In this document: one piece after another, positions 1-6,105 of the stretch
How the letters are laid out: each line of letters begins with the position of its first letter
Numbering within the stretch: the stretch's first letter is position 1
DNA from: Rhodospirillales bacterium
Lineage (GTDB): Bacteria; Pseudomonadota; Alphaproteobacteria; Acetobacterales; Acetobacteraceae
Length of the DNA stretch: 9,182 nucleotides
Direction: 5' to 3'
Assembly: GCA_903644035.1 (NCBI GenBank)
Contig: CAHJXG010000182.1
Coordinates: forward strand, 1 to 9,182
Notes under the pieces: generated by a model
Told to the model about the DNA's origin: nothing
What the model saw: only the letters and a program-made list of their open reading frames with translations
Database searches by the model: none
Made by a program: the position numbers and the translations under genes

Positions 1-650
1 GCCGCGGCGGCGCCGGCGGCGCGGACGCCGCCGCGGTCGTTCTCCTTGCGGATGCCGGTCACGACGGCGATGCGGCGATGACCGAGGTCCAGCAGGTAGT
101 CCGCGGCCCGGGCGGCGGCGTCCGCGTTGTCGAACCCCACGCAGGGCCTTGTCTCAGACAGGGTGAAGGCCTGCACGACGGGGATGGACAGGCGTGCGGT
201 CTGCTGGAACAGGGCCGGGCGATGCAGGTCGCCGATCAGCAGCAGGCCGTCGATGCCGCGCTCGATCATGCGGGTGGCTTCGCGCAGCTCGTCGTCGAGG
301 TCATACCCGGCGCTCGCGAGCACGAGGGTGTAACCACTCTGCCGCAGGCCCGCCTGAAGCGCCGACAGGGCGCGGACGAACTCCTCGTTCTCGATGTTGG
401 GAATGACCGCGCCGACGGTGTGGAAGTGCCGGAGCGACAAGGCGCGGGCGGCCCCGTTGGCGACGAAGCCGAGCTGGGCGGCAGCCCGGAGGACGGCGTC
501 GCGCTTGTCGGGCCGGACGGCGGCGGCGCCGTTCAGGACGCGGGACACGGTTGCGGTCGAGACTCCCGCGAGGTCCGCAACGTCGCTCGCGACCGGCAGG
601 CGTCCCGGGGGACGCGCGGGCCTGGGCCTAGGCACGACGGCCGCTGGCAT
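1..650 (-). CDS. LacI/PurR-family transcriptional repressor, C-terminus beyond left edge
   Basis: This is a DNA-binding repressor with a sugar-binding-protein-like sensor domain. The reverse strand reads open from an ATG at 650 to the window edge, giving 216 residues, whereas full LacI proteins have about 330-350. Residues 20-41 form the LacI helix-turn-helix, with DVADLAGVSTATVSRVLNG as the near-canonical signature. The hinge follows at about 65-78, and the periplasmic-binding-protein-like core begins with TVGAVIPNIENEEF and continues through LASAGYDLDDE, GIDGLLLIG, CVGFDN and LDLGHRRIAVVTG. The N-terminus is about 15 residues longer and more Pro/Arg-rich than usual. A GTG at 659 is an in-frame alternative, and GGGTGG lies just upstream of the ATG. 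The gene is transcribed away from the FMN dehydrogenase operon at 825, so control of that operon, possibly with autoregulation, is likely but inferred. The effector is unknown. The family call is very secure and the start is moderately so. Confidence 0.93.
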   Translation of the reverse strand, partial: MPAAVVPRPRPARPPGRLPVASDVADLAGVSTATVSRVLNGAAAVRPDKRDAVLRAAAQLGFVANGAARALSLRHFHTVGAVIPNIENEEFVRALSALQAGLRQSGYTLVLASAGYDLDDELREATRMIERGIDGLLLIGDLHRPALFQQTARLSIPVVQAFTLSETRPCVGFDNADAAARAADYLLDLGHRRIAVVTGIRKENDRGGVRAAGAAA

Positions 651-824
651 GATGCCCACCCGCAAGGCGGAGGGATGGATCGTCGCGGGGGCCGTTCATG
701 GTCCATCATCTCCCGCCCGTGCGTTGACGTCGATCCCCGTGCCCATCTACATGTAAGGGCTTTCAGGGGGCAAGGCTCGGCCCGTCGCCGAAGCGGGGCC
801 GAAGCGGGAGTGGAAGGGCCGGGA
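651..824. promoter_or_regulatory. Divergent control region between LacI gene and FMN dehydrogenase operon
   Basis: This is a 174-base gap between divergent starts. A TTGACG at 724-729 would make a good plus-strand -35 box. About 18 bases downstream lies TACATG (748-753), only a weak -10 match. A GACGTC palindrome (726-731) with the central CG typical of LacI-family operators overlaps this -35, and its half sites extend imperfectly to 724-733. A second perfect 8-base palindrome, TACATGTA, is at 748-755. A Shine-Dalgarno-like GGAAGG (812-817) serves the ATG at 825. Operator assignment is inference, since short palindromes are common by chance in such GC-rich DNA. Confidence 0.3.
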
Positions 825-2093
825 ATGGACCAAGTCGCGCCGCAAGGGGCATCAAGCGAGAGCGTGCCGGGCATCACCGGCCCGGAGGCGATCGTCACCA
901 GCCTGAAACGGACGGAGTCGGCGACGCCGTACCGGTTCCGCGACCTGCTGGCGCTGGATGACTTCGAGCGTCATGCGCGGCGCCTGCTGCCGCCCATGAT
1001 CTTCCATTACGTCGCCGGCGGCGTCGAGACCGGCGCTGCGCTGCGCGGCAGCCGCGAGGCCTACGCCGGCTACAGGCTGATGCCGCGGGTGCTGCGCGAC
1101 GTGTCAGGGCGGAACCAGGGGGTGACGCTGTTCGGGCAGCCCTACGATGCGCCGTTCGGGATACCGCCGCTGGGAGGCTCGGCGTTCGTTGCCTACCGCG
1201 GCGACCTGGTGCTGGCCGAGGCGGCGCGGCGGCAGTCGTTGCCGATGGTCCTGAGCGCATCGGCGCTGATCAGCCTCGAGGACGTTCACGCGCGCAACCC
1301 GGATGCCTGGTTCCAGGCCTACCTGCCGGGCGACCAGAACCGGATCGAACGGCTGGTCCGCCGCGTGGACGCCGCCGGCTACCGCGTGCTGGTGGTGACG
1401 GCCGACACGCCGATGCTGGGCAACCGGGAGCACAACGTCCGCACGGGTTTCAGCATGCCCATCCGGGTGACGCCGCGGGTGCTGTGGCAGGGCGTGACCC
1501 ACCCGCGCTGGGCGCTGGGCGTGGTGGCGCGGACGTTCCTCCGGCACGGGGCGCCGCATTTCGAGAACACCGAGGCGGAGCGCGGGCCGCCGATGATGTC
1601 GGGCAACGCCGTCCGCAACACGATCGCGCGGGACAGGCTGTCGTGGCGGAACATCGAGGCGATCCGCCGGCAGTGGACGGGGCCGCTGGTCATCAAGGGC
1701 CTGCTGTCGCCTGCGGATGCGCGCCTGGCGCGGGAGGCGGGTGCGGACGGCGTGATCCTGTCCAACCATGGCGGCCGGCAGCTCGACCATGCGGCCGCGC
1801 CGCTGGACGTGCTGCCGGAGGTCGCGGCGGAGAAGGGCGGCATGGCCGTCATCGTGGACAGCGGGATCCGGCGCGGGACGGACGTGCTGAAGGCAATCGC
1901 GCTGGGGGCGGACTTCACCTTCGTGGGCCGCCCGATGCTGTTCGCGGCGGCATTGGGCGGGGTCGCGGGCGTGGAGCACGCGATACGACTGCTGCGCGAG
2001 GAGATCGACCGCGACATGGCGCTGCTGGGCGTTCGGACCATGGCGGAACTGACGCCGGAGCTGCTGCGGCGGGCTGGACCTGGAGGGCGTTGA
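825..2093 (+). CDS. FMN-dependent alpha-hydroxyacid dehydrogenase (LldD / mandelate dehydrogenase type)
   Basis: This enzyme should oxidise an L-2-hydroxyacid to the 2-oxoacid using FMN. The 422-residue product covers the whole family (PF01070). Visible landmarks are HYVAGGVETG (61-70), GIPPLGGSA (112-120), WFQAYLPGD (162-170), VTADTPMLGNRE (191-202), the active-site lysine K291 in LVIKG, SNHGGRQLD (313-321) carrying the catalytic His315 and Arg318, and the FMN-phosphate region VDSGIRRGTDVLKAIALGA (344-362) ending in VGRP. Residues about 209-255 form a long basic/hydrophobic loop like the membrane-contact segment of LldD and mandelate dehydrogenase, which suggests electrons go to quinone rather than oxygen, an inference. 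The ATG at 825 is chosen because family homology begins soon after and GGAAGG lies 8 bases upstream. The frame stays open far upstream only because it is antisense to the LacI gene. The exact substrate (lactate, mandelate, glycolate or other) cannot be told. Confidence 0.93.
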   Translation: MDQVAPQGASSESVPGITGPEAIVTSLKRTESATPYRFRDLLALDDFERHARRLLPPMIFHYVAGGVETGAALRGSREAYAGYRLMPRVLRDVSGRNQGVTLFGQPYDAPFGIPPLGGSAFVAYRGDLVLAEAARRQSLPMVLSASALISLEDVHARNPDAWFQAYLPGDQNRIERLVRRVDAAGYRVLVVTADTPMLGNREHNVRTGFSMPIRVTPRVLWQGVTHPRWALGVVARTFLRHGAPHFENTEAERGPPMMSGNAVRNTIARDRLSWRNIEAIRRQWTGPLVIKGLLSPADARLAREAGADGVILSNHGGRQLDHAAAPLDVLPEVAAEKGGMAVIVDSGIRRGTDVLKAIALGADFTFVGRPMLFAAALGGVAGVEHAIRLLREEIDRDMALLGVRTMAELTPELLRRAGPGGR

Positions 2094-2782
2094 TGGAGCC
2101 GTTTCACCTGATGTGCGCGCTGGCGGTGAAGGCGCCGTTCGACCGCGTGGTGCTGCCGGGCTTTGCCGCGAGCGGCGGCCGGATCGAGGTGTTCTGGGGA
2201 CCGACCACCGCCATCCAGGACAGGCTGGCGGACGGCGCGACCACCGATGCCGTGCTCCTGACGACGGAGGCGGTCGATGCGCTGATCGGGACCGGCGTGC
2301 TGGACCCGGCCACGCGGGTCGAGGTCGCGACCTCCCGGCTGGGTGTCGCCGTGCCGCTTGGGCATGACCGGCCCGACCTGTCGACGGAGGCGTCGTTCCG
2401 GCAGGCGCTGCTGGACGCGCGCTCGGTGGCGTTCTCACAAAAGGGGGCCAGCGGCATCTACTTCGCCGGGCTGATCGAGCGGATGGGCATCGCCGAGGCG
2501 GTGCGGGCGAAGGCGACGATCATCCCGGCCGGCTTCACCGCGGAGACGCTGGTGAGCGGCGAGGCGGACCTGGCGGTGCAGCAGATCAGCGAACTGATGG
2601 TCGTGGAGGGGATCGACATCGTGGGCCCGTTCCCCGACGCGGTGCAGACGGCGATGCGGTTCTCGGCCGCGGCGATGGCGGGCTCTCCGGCACGCGGCGC
2701 CGTGGTCGCGTTCCTGGCGACGCTGCGCGGCGAGGCGGCGAGGGCGGCGTTCCGCGACTGCGGGCTTGATCCCGCGGCGTAG
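2093..2782 (+). CDS. Leaderless ModA-like substrate-binding-fold protein
   Basis: The 229-residue product resembles the molybdate-type periplasmic binding proteins (type 2 periplasmic-binding fold, COG0725-like). It has an early beta strand with FHLMCALAVKAPFD, then GRIEVFWGPTTAIQDRLADG, DAVLLTTEAVDALIGTGVL, the domain-crossing stretch ATSRLGVAVPLGHDRPDLST, SVAFSQKGASGIYFAGLIERMGI, and GEADLAVQQISELMVVEGIDIVGPFP. The order matches the family, and the C-terminus contains the usual LATLRGEAARAAFRDCGLDP segment. No signal peptide is present: the protein starts directly in the fold at MEPFHLMCAL. It should therefore stay in the cytoplasm, so the ABC-importer role is unlikely. Its ATG shares the A of the FMN dehydrogenase stop (TGATG), implying translational coupling. 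No ModB/ModC permease or ATPase gene is nearby. It may sense a ligand or assist an enzyme, but no function is established by the sequence. Confidence 0.82.
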   Translation: MEPFHLMCALAVKAPFDRVVLPGFAASGGRIEVFWGPTTAIQDRLADGATTDAVLLTTEAVDALIGTGVLDPATRVEVATSRLGVAVPLGHDRPDLSTEASFRQALLDARSVAFSQKGASGIYFAGLIERMGIAEAVRAKATIIPAGFTAETLVSGEADLAVQQISELMVVEGIDIVGPFPDAVQTAMRFSAAAMAGSPARGAVVAFLATLRGEAARAAFRDCGLDPAA

Positions 2783-2794
2783 TCACAACCAGAC

Positions 2795-2800
2795 GGAGGG
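2795..2800 (+). promoter_or_regulatory. Ribosome binding site deciding the cyclase start
   Basis: GGAGGG at 2795-2800 abuts the first ATG (2801) too closely to serve it. The second in-frame ATG at 2807 lies about 7 bases after the GGAGG core, which is normal spacing. I therefore place the start at 2807 rather than 2801; the difference is two residues. Confidence 0.6.
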
Positions 2801-2806
2801 ATGAGG

Positions 2807-3868
2807 ATGTCCGAGACCGCCATTGGAAACAGCCGCTGGACCCGGCGGCCGGAGGGTTCGACCTGGGGCGACTGGGGTCCCGACGACGAGCTGGGCCGGC
2901 TCAACCTGCTGACGCGCGGGAAGGTGCTGCAGGGCGTCGCCGAGGTGCGCGAGGGCCGCACCTTCTGCTTGTCGCTGCCGCTCGACTATCCCGGCGGGAC
3001 CGCGATCAACCCGCGCCGCCACCCGCCGGAGCTGCGGCCCACGGTGCGGGAGGGCCGGGCCAACATGGCGCTGCCGCTGCGCTGCTACGACCCGACCGCG
3101 CTGGACATCATGTGCGACGACCAGGTGCTGCTGACGCTGCAGTATTCCACCCAGTGGGACACGCTGGCGCATGTCGGGCAGATGTTCGACGTGGACGGCG
3201 ACGGCAAGCCGGAGGACGTGTTCTACAACGGCTTCCGCGCCGGGTCGGACGTGGCAGGGCCGGTGCTCTACCAAAACGGGCAGGAGCTGCCGAACACGGC
3301 CCGGCAGGGAGCCCAGCGCCTGGGCGTGGAGAACATGGCGAAGTCCTGCATCCAGGGCCGCGGCGTGATGATCGACCTCGAGGCGCATTTCGGCCGGTCC
3401 GGGGAGATCGTCGGCTACGAGCAGCTCATGGGCGTGCTGGAGAAGGACAAGGTCGTCGTCGAGCCCGGTGACCTGGTGTGCCTGCGGACCGGCTTTGCGG
3501 AGATGCTGCTGGGCATGAACAAGCAGCCCGACGCGGAGCTGCTGCGCAGGACGAACTGCGCGCTGGACGGGCGTGACGAGCGCCTGCTGCAATGGATCAC
3601 GGAGACGCAGCTGGTGGCGCTGATCGCCGACAACTTCGCGGTGGAGGCGGCGCCGGCCAAGCCGTGCACGGCCGATTTCTGCTCGACCTTGCCGCTGCAC
3701 GCGCACTGCCTGTTCCGGCTGGGCGTCTACCTCGGCGAGATGTGGCACCTGACGGAGCTGGCGGACTGGCTGCGGAAGGCGGGCCGCAACCGGTTCCTGC
3801 TGACCGCGCCGCCGCTTCGGCTGCCTGGTGCGGTGGGGTCCCCGGCGACGCCGGTCGCGACCGTCTGA
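2807..3868 (+). CDS. Cyclase-family (PF04199) metal-dependent hydrolase
   Basis: The 353-residue product belongs to the long branch of the cyclase/kynurenine formamidase-like family, which hydrolyses amides, lactones or related bonds with a bound divalent metal. Evidence includes the N-terminal WGDWGPDDELGRLNLLT (20-36), the active-site segment QYSTQWDTLAHVG (112-124), where this branch carries Asp118 and His122 in place of the shorter enzymes' HxGTHxD motif, YNGFRAG (140-146), ENMAKSCIQGRGVMIDL (175-191), VEPGDLVCLRTGF (218-230), and PLHAHCLFRLGVYLGEMW (296-313) with two further candidate metal-site histidines. The tail LLTAPPLRLPGAVGSP is highly typical of this branch. There is no signal peptide or membrane segment, so it should be cytoplasmic. 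It follows the binding-fold gene by 24 bases, so the three genes 825-3868 look like one transcript. The substrate is unknown; kynurenine formamidase itself is unlikely without other tryptophan genes. Confidence 0.9.
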   Translation: MSETAIGNSRWTRRPEGSTWGDWGPDDELGRLNLLTRGKVLQGVAEVREGRTFCLSLPLDYPGGTAINPRRHPPELRPTVREGRANMALPLRCYDPTALDIMCDDQVLLTLQYSTQWDTLAHVGQMFDVDGDGKPEDVFYNGFRAGSDVAGPVLYQNGQELPNTARQGAQRLGVENMAKSCIQGRGVMIDLEAHFGRSGEIVGYEQLMGVLEKDKVVVEPGDLVCLRTGFAEMLLGMNKQPDAELLRRTNCALDGRDERLLQWITETQLVALIADNFAVEAAPAKPCTADFCSTLPLHAHCLFRLGVYLGEMWHLTELADWLRKAGRNRFLLTAPPLRLPGAVGSPATPVATV

Positions 3869-3887
3869 GCAGGCTGTGCCGGGCCGC

Positions 3888-4568
3888 TCACGACCGGAGC
3901 GCCTCGGCATAGACGGAGGCTGAGCGCATGATGTGCGCGTTCAGCACGCGCGTCAGCATCGTGCGCGAGTTCTCGGCAAAGCAGGCGACGATCTGCTTGT
4001 GCTCGGCGAAGGACCGCTCCTGCTCCTCGGCGCGGGGGACGGAAAGATGGGCGCGGAGGGCGGCGATCCGCCAGGCGATGCCGTTGAAGGCGTTCACCAG
4101 GTAGGTGTTCCCGCAGTTCGCGAAGAAGCGTTCGTGGAACAGGGTGTCGGCACGGGCATAGGCCTTGCCGTCGCCCTGGCTGCGGGCCGCCTCCATCGCG
4201 GCCACCGCCGCCTCCAGGTCGGCCTGCGTGCGGTGCCGTGCATGGGCCAGGCAGAGCCTCGCGCCCGTCGTCTCAAGCAGCAGCCGGAACGCCGCGAGCT
4301 GCTCCACGTCCTCGGCGGAGGGCTTGAACACGAAGGTGCCGCGTTTGGGCACGATCACCACCAGGCCCTGCTGCTGCAACCGCGTCAGCGCCTCGCGCAT
4401 CGGCGTGCGGCTGACGCCCAGCGACAGGCCCAGCCCGTCCTCCCGCAGCGTCTCGCCGAAGGCGAGCTCGGCGTCGACGATCGCGTCGCGGATGCGCTCC
4501 TCGACGATCGTCGACAGCGATTTCGGCAGCTGCAGTTCGAGCCGGGGCACCATGGTGCGGCAGCCCAT
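3888..4568 (-). CDS. GntR-family regulator, FadR/FCD subfamily
   Basis: From the ATG at 4568 the product is 226 residues. A winged helix at about 15-75 shows the GntR signature LGLSLGVSRTPMREALTRLQ followed by the wing VIVPKRGTFV. An all-helical FCD sensor domain follows and carries the expected metal/ligand set: Asp141 and His145 (ADTLFHERF), His190 (AEHKQIV) and His212 (LNAHIMRS). FCD regulators typically bind small carboxylates, which suits the flanking 2-hydroxyacid enzymes. The reading frame also has ATGs at 4628 and 4553. The 4628 start would put a 24-bp palindrome (4594-4617) inside the gene and an irrelevant Cys-rich leader before the fold, so I reject it; GAGG lies 10 bases before 4568. 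The gene converges on the cyclase gene with 19 bases between stops, and diverges from the FAD oxidase operon, its probable target. The regulated ligand is not known. Confidence 0.92.
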   Translation of the reverse strand: MGCRTMVPRLELQLPKSLSTIVEERIRDAIVDAELAFGETLREDGLGLSLGVSRTPMREALTRLQQQGLVVIVPKRGTFVFKPSAEDVEQLAAFRLLLETTGARLCLAHARHRTQADLEAAVAAMEAARSQGDGKAYARADTLFHERFFANCGNTYLVNAFNGIAWRIAALRAHLSVPRAEEQERSFAEHKQIVACFAENSRTMLTRVLNAHIMRSASVYAEALRS

Positions 4569-4593
4569 CACGCCCCGGCCTCGAACGCAACTG

Positions 4594-4617
4594 CTGTGTC
4601 CTGTATCCAAGGCACAG
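4594..4617. promoter_or_regulatory. Candidate GntR operator, 24-bp imperfect palindrome
   Basis: The arms CTGTG (4594-4598) and CACAG (4613-4617) are perfectly complementary, and the interior reads TCCTGTATCCAAGG around a central AT. I count 9 of 12 symmetric base pairs. The inner TGTATCCA is close to the TGTATACA-like cores known for FadR/VanR-type GntR operators. The site lies between the divergent GntR and FAD oxidase genes, five bases upstream of the candidate -35 box at 4623, a fitting place for regulation of both genes. Confidence 0.5.
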
Positions 4618-4622
4618 AAAGT

Positions 4623-4651
4623 TTGCATGGGTCGGGGTTCTTCGCTATGAC
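4623..4651 (+). promoter_or_regulatory. Candidate sigma70-type promoter of the FAD oxidase/TRAP operon
   Basis: TTGCAT (4623-4628) and TATGAC (4646-4651) are separated by exactly 17 bases, a reasonable housekeeping promoter match. Transcription would begin near 4658, leaving a leader of about 30 bases before the GTG start at 4690. It is the most AT-rich local stretch and sits immediately downstream of the palindrome at 4594-4617. The call comes from reading the sequence only. Confidence 0.4.
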
Positions 4652-4689
4652 GTCAGGCAAGCGGCAGCATCGCCGTCAGGGGAAGCGCA

Positions 4690-6105
4690 GTGCCCGGCAC
4701 CACCATGCTCGACCGCCCGTCGAACGCCGCCAGCCGCACATCTCGGGCGGCCCTCGACGCGCTTGCCGAACTGCTGGGGGACCGACTCGCCCTCGGATAT
4801 GCAGAGCGGGAACAGCACGGCCGCGGCGAGTCCTATCACGCGGCCTCGCCCCCCGACGCGGTGTGCTACCCCGCCGGCACCGAGGACGTGTCGCGCATCG
4901 TGCGGGTCTGCGCCGCGCACAAGGTCGCCATCGTCCCGTTCGGCGCCGGCACCTCGCTTGAGGGCCATGTCGGGGCGCTGAACGGCGGCGTGTGCATCGA
5001 CCTCGGCCGGATGACCCGCATCGTCGCGCTTCATGCCGAGGACCTCGACGTCACGGTCGAGGCGGGCGTCACGCGCCATCAGCTGAACAACCATTTGCGC
5101 GAGACCGGCTTGTTCTTTCCGGTCGATCCCGGCGGCGAAAGCACGCTGGGCGGGATGGCCGCCACCCGCGCCTCCGGCACCAACGCCGTCCGCTACGGGA
5201 CGATGCGGGAGAACGTCGTCTCCCTCACGGCCGTCATGGCGGACGGCACCGTGATCCGCACCGCGAGCCGCGCGCGCAAGTCCTCGGCCGGCTACGACCT
5301 GACCCGGCTGCTGGTGGGGTCGGAAGGCACGCTCGGCATCATCACCGAGCTTACGGTCCGTCTCTATGGCATCCCGGAGGCGCAGACCGCCGCCATCTGC
5401 GCCTTTCCCGATGCCGCCGCCGCCGTCGCCACCGTCGTCGCCATGGTCCAGTGCGGCATCCCCGTCGCCCGTGTCGAGCTGCTGGATCCCCGCACCATCC
5501 AGGCGGTGAACCGCTTCTCCGGCCTGGCGCTTGCCGAGGCCCCGACGCTGTTCATGGAATTCCACGGCTCGCCGGCCGGAACGGCCGAGCAGATGGGCCT
5601 GGCCGAGGAGCTTGGCCGCCACAACGGCATGCTGAGCTTCGAGGCCGCGGCGGACGCGGACACGCGCAACCGCTTGTGGCGGGCCAGGCACAACGTGCAT
5701 TACGCCATCCAGGCCATGCGCCCCAATGCGCGCGTCTGGAGCACCGACGTGTGCGTGCCCATCTCGAACCTGCCCCGCTGCATCGCGGACACCCAGGCGG
5801 ACATCGACGCGGCGCCGTTCTTCATCGCCACGGTCGGGCATGTCGGCGACGGCAACTTCCATCTGGGCCTGGTGATCGACCCCGACAGCCCCGCAGAGCT
5901 GGCCGAGGCGGAGGCGCTGAACGACAGGCTCGTGCGCCGGGCCATCGCGCTGGACGGCACCTGCACCGGGGAGCACGGGGTCGGATCGGGCAAGATCAGG
6001 TTCATGGCGCTCGAGCACGGCGCGGCGCTCGGGGTGATGCAGGCGGTCAAGTCGGCGCTCGACCCGCTGGGCATCATGAACCCAGGCAAGGTGCTGCCGG
6101 CGTGA
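4690..6105 (+). CDS. FAD-linked D-2-hydroxyacid dehydrogenase (D-lactate dehydrogenase / GlcD family)
   Basis: The 471-residue product has the PCMH-type FAD domain followed by the FAD-linked oxidase C-terminal domain, the full architecture of single-chain D-lactate dehydrogenases (cytochrome or quinone linked) and of the glycolate oxidase GlcD subunit. FAD-domain motifs are PFGAGTSLEGHVG (83-95), DPGGESTLGGMAATRASGTN (146-165), YGTMRENV (169-176) and AGYDLTRLLVGSEGTLGIIT (200-219). The C-terminal half shows LWRARHNV (329-336), STDVCVP (351-357), the metal-binding GHVGDGNFH (383-391), GTCTGEHGVGSGK (423-435) and the closing DPLGIMNPGKVLP. The product should oxidise a D-2-hydroxyacid to a 2-oxoacid. 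GlcE and GlcF partners are absent here, favouring the stand-alone D-lactate-dehydrogenase type. The GTG start at 4690 follows AGGGGAAG with good spacing; ATG 4705 is an alternative. It is the first gene of the second operon. The natural substrate is unresolved. Confidence 0.94.
   Translation: MPGTTMLDRPSNAASRTSRAALDALAELLGDRLALGYAEREQHGRGESYHAASPPDAVCYPAGTEDVSRIVRVCAAHKVAIVPFGAGTSLEGHVGALNGGVCIDLGRMTRIVALHAEDLDVTVEAGVTRHQLNNHLRETGLFFPVDPGGESTLGGMAATRASGTNAVRYGTMRENVVSLTAVMADGTVIRTASRARKSSAGYDLTRLLVGSEGTLGIITELTVRLYGIPEAQTAAICAFPDAAAAVATVVAMVQCGIPVARVELLDPRTIQAVNRFSGLALAEAPTLFMEFHGSPAGTAEQMGLAEELGRHNGMLSFEAAADADTRNRLWRARHNVHYAIQAMRPNARVWSTDVCVPISNLPRCIADTQADIDAAPFFIATVGHVGDGNFHLGLVIDPDSPAELAEAEALNDRLVRRAIALDGTCTGEHGVGSGKIRFMALEHGAALGVMQAVKSALDPLGIMNPGKVLPA

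Noticed and set aside
78..824. Upstream open extension of the FMN dehydrogenase frame
   Set aside because: It is antisense to a clearly recognisable LacI-type gene, its translation matches no family and has GC-rich shadow composition, while the conserved enzyme begins after 825.
1104..2438. 444-residue open frame on the minus strand
   Set aside because: It is Arg/Pro/His-rich shadow translation opposite the FMN dehydrogenase and binding-fold genes; no motif is recognisable.
3852..3863. Perfect 12-base palindrome CGGTCGCGACCG
   Set aside because: It lies in the last codons of the cyclase gene, has no loop or T-run, and such CG palindromes are expected by chance in this base composition.
3885..3901. 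CGCTC/GAGCG hairpin at the convergent gene ends
   Set aside because: The stem is only 5 bp with a 7-base loop and no T-tract, too weak to call a terminator.
2783..3910. 375-residue open frame on the minus strand
   Set aside because: It lies exactly opposite the cyclase-family gene, with low-complexity Arg/Gln/His-rich composition typical of high-GC shadows.
4645..6018. 457-residue open frame on the minus strand
   Set aside because: It is opposite the FAD oxidase gene, whose motifs are complete, and shows only shadow-type Gly/Asp/Arg/His composition.
4992..6101. Long open frame upstream of the lyase-family start
   Set aside because: It is an out-of-frame reading of the FAD oxidase; recognisable lyase-family sequence begins only at the GTG at 6102.
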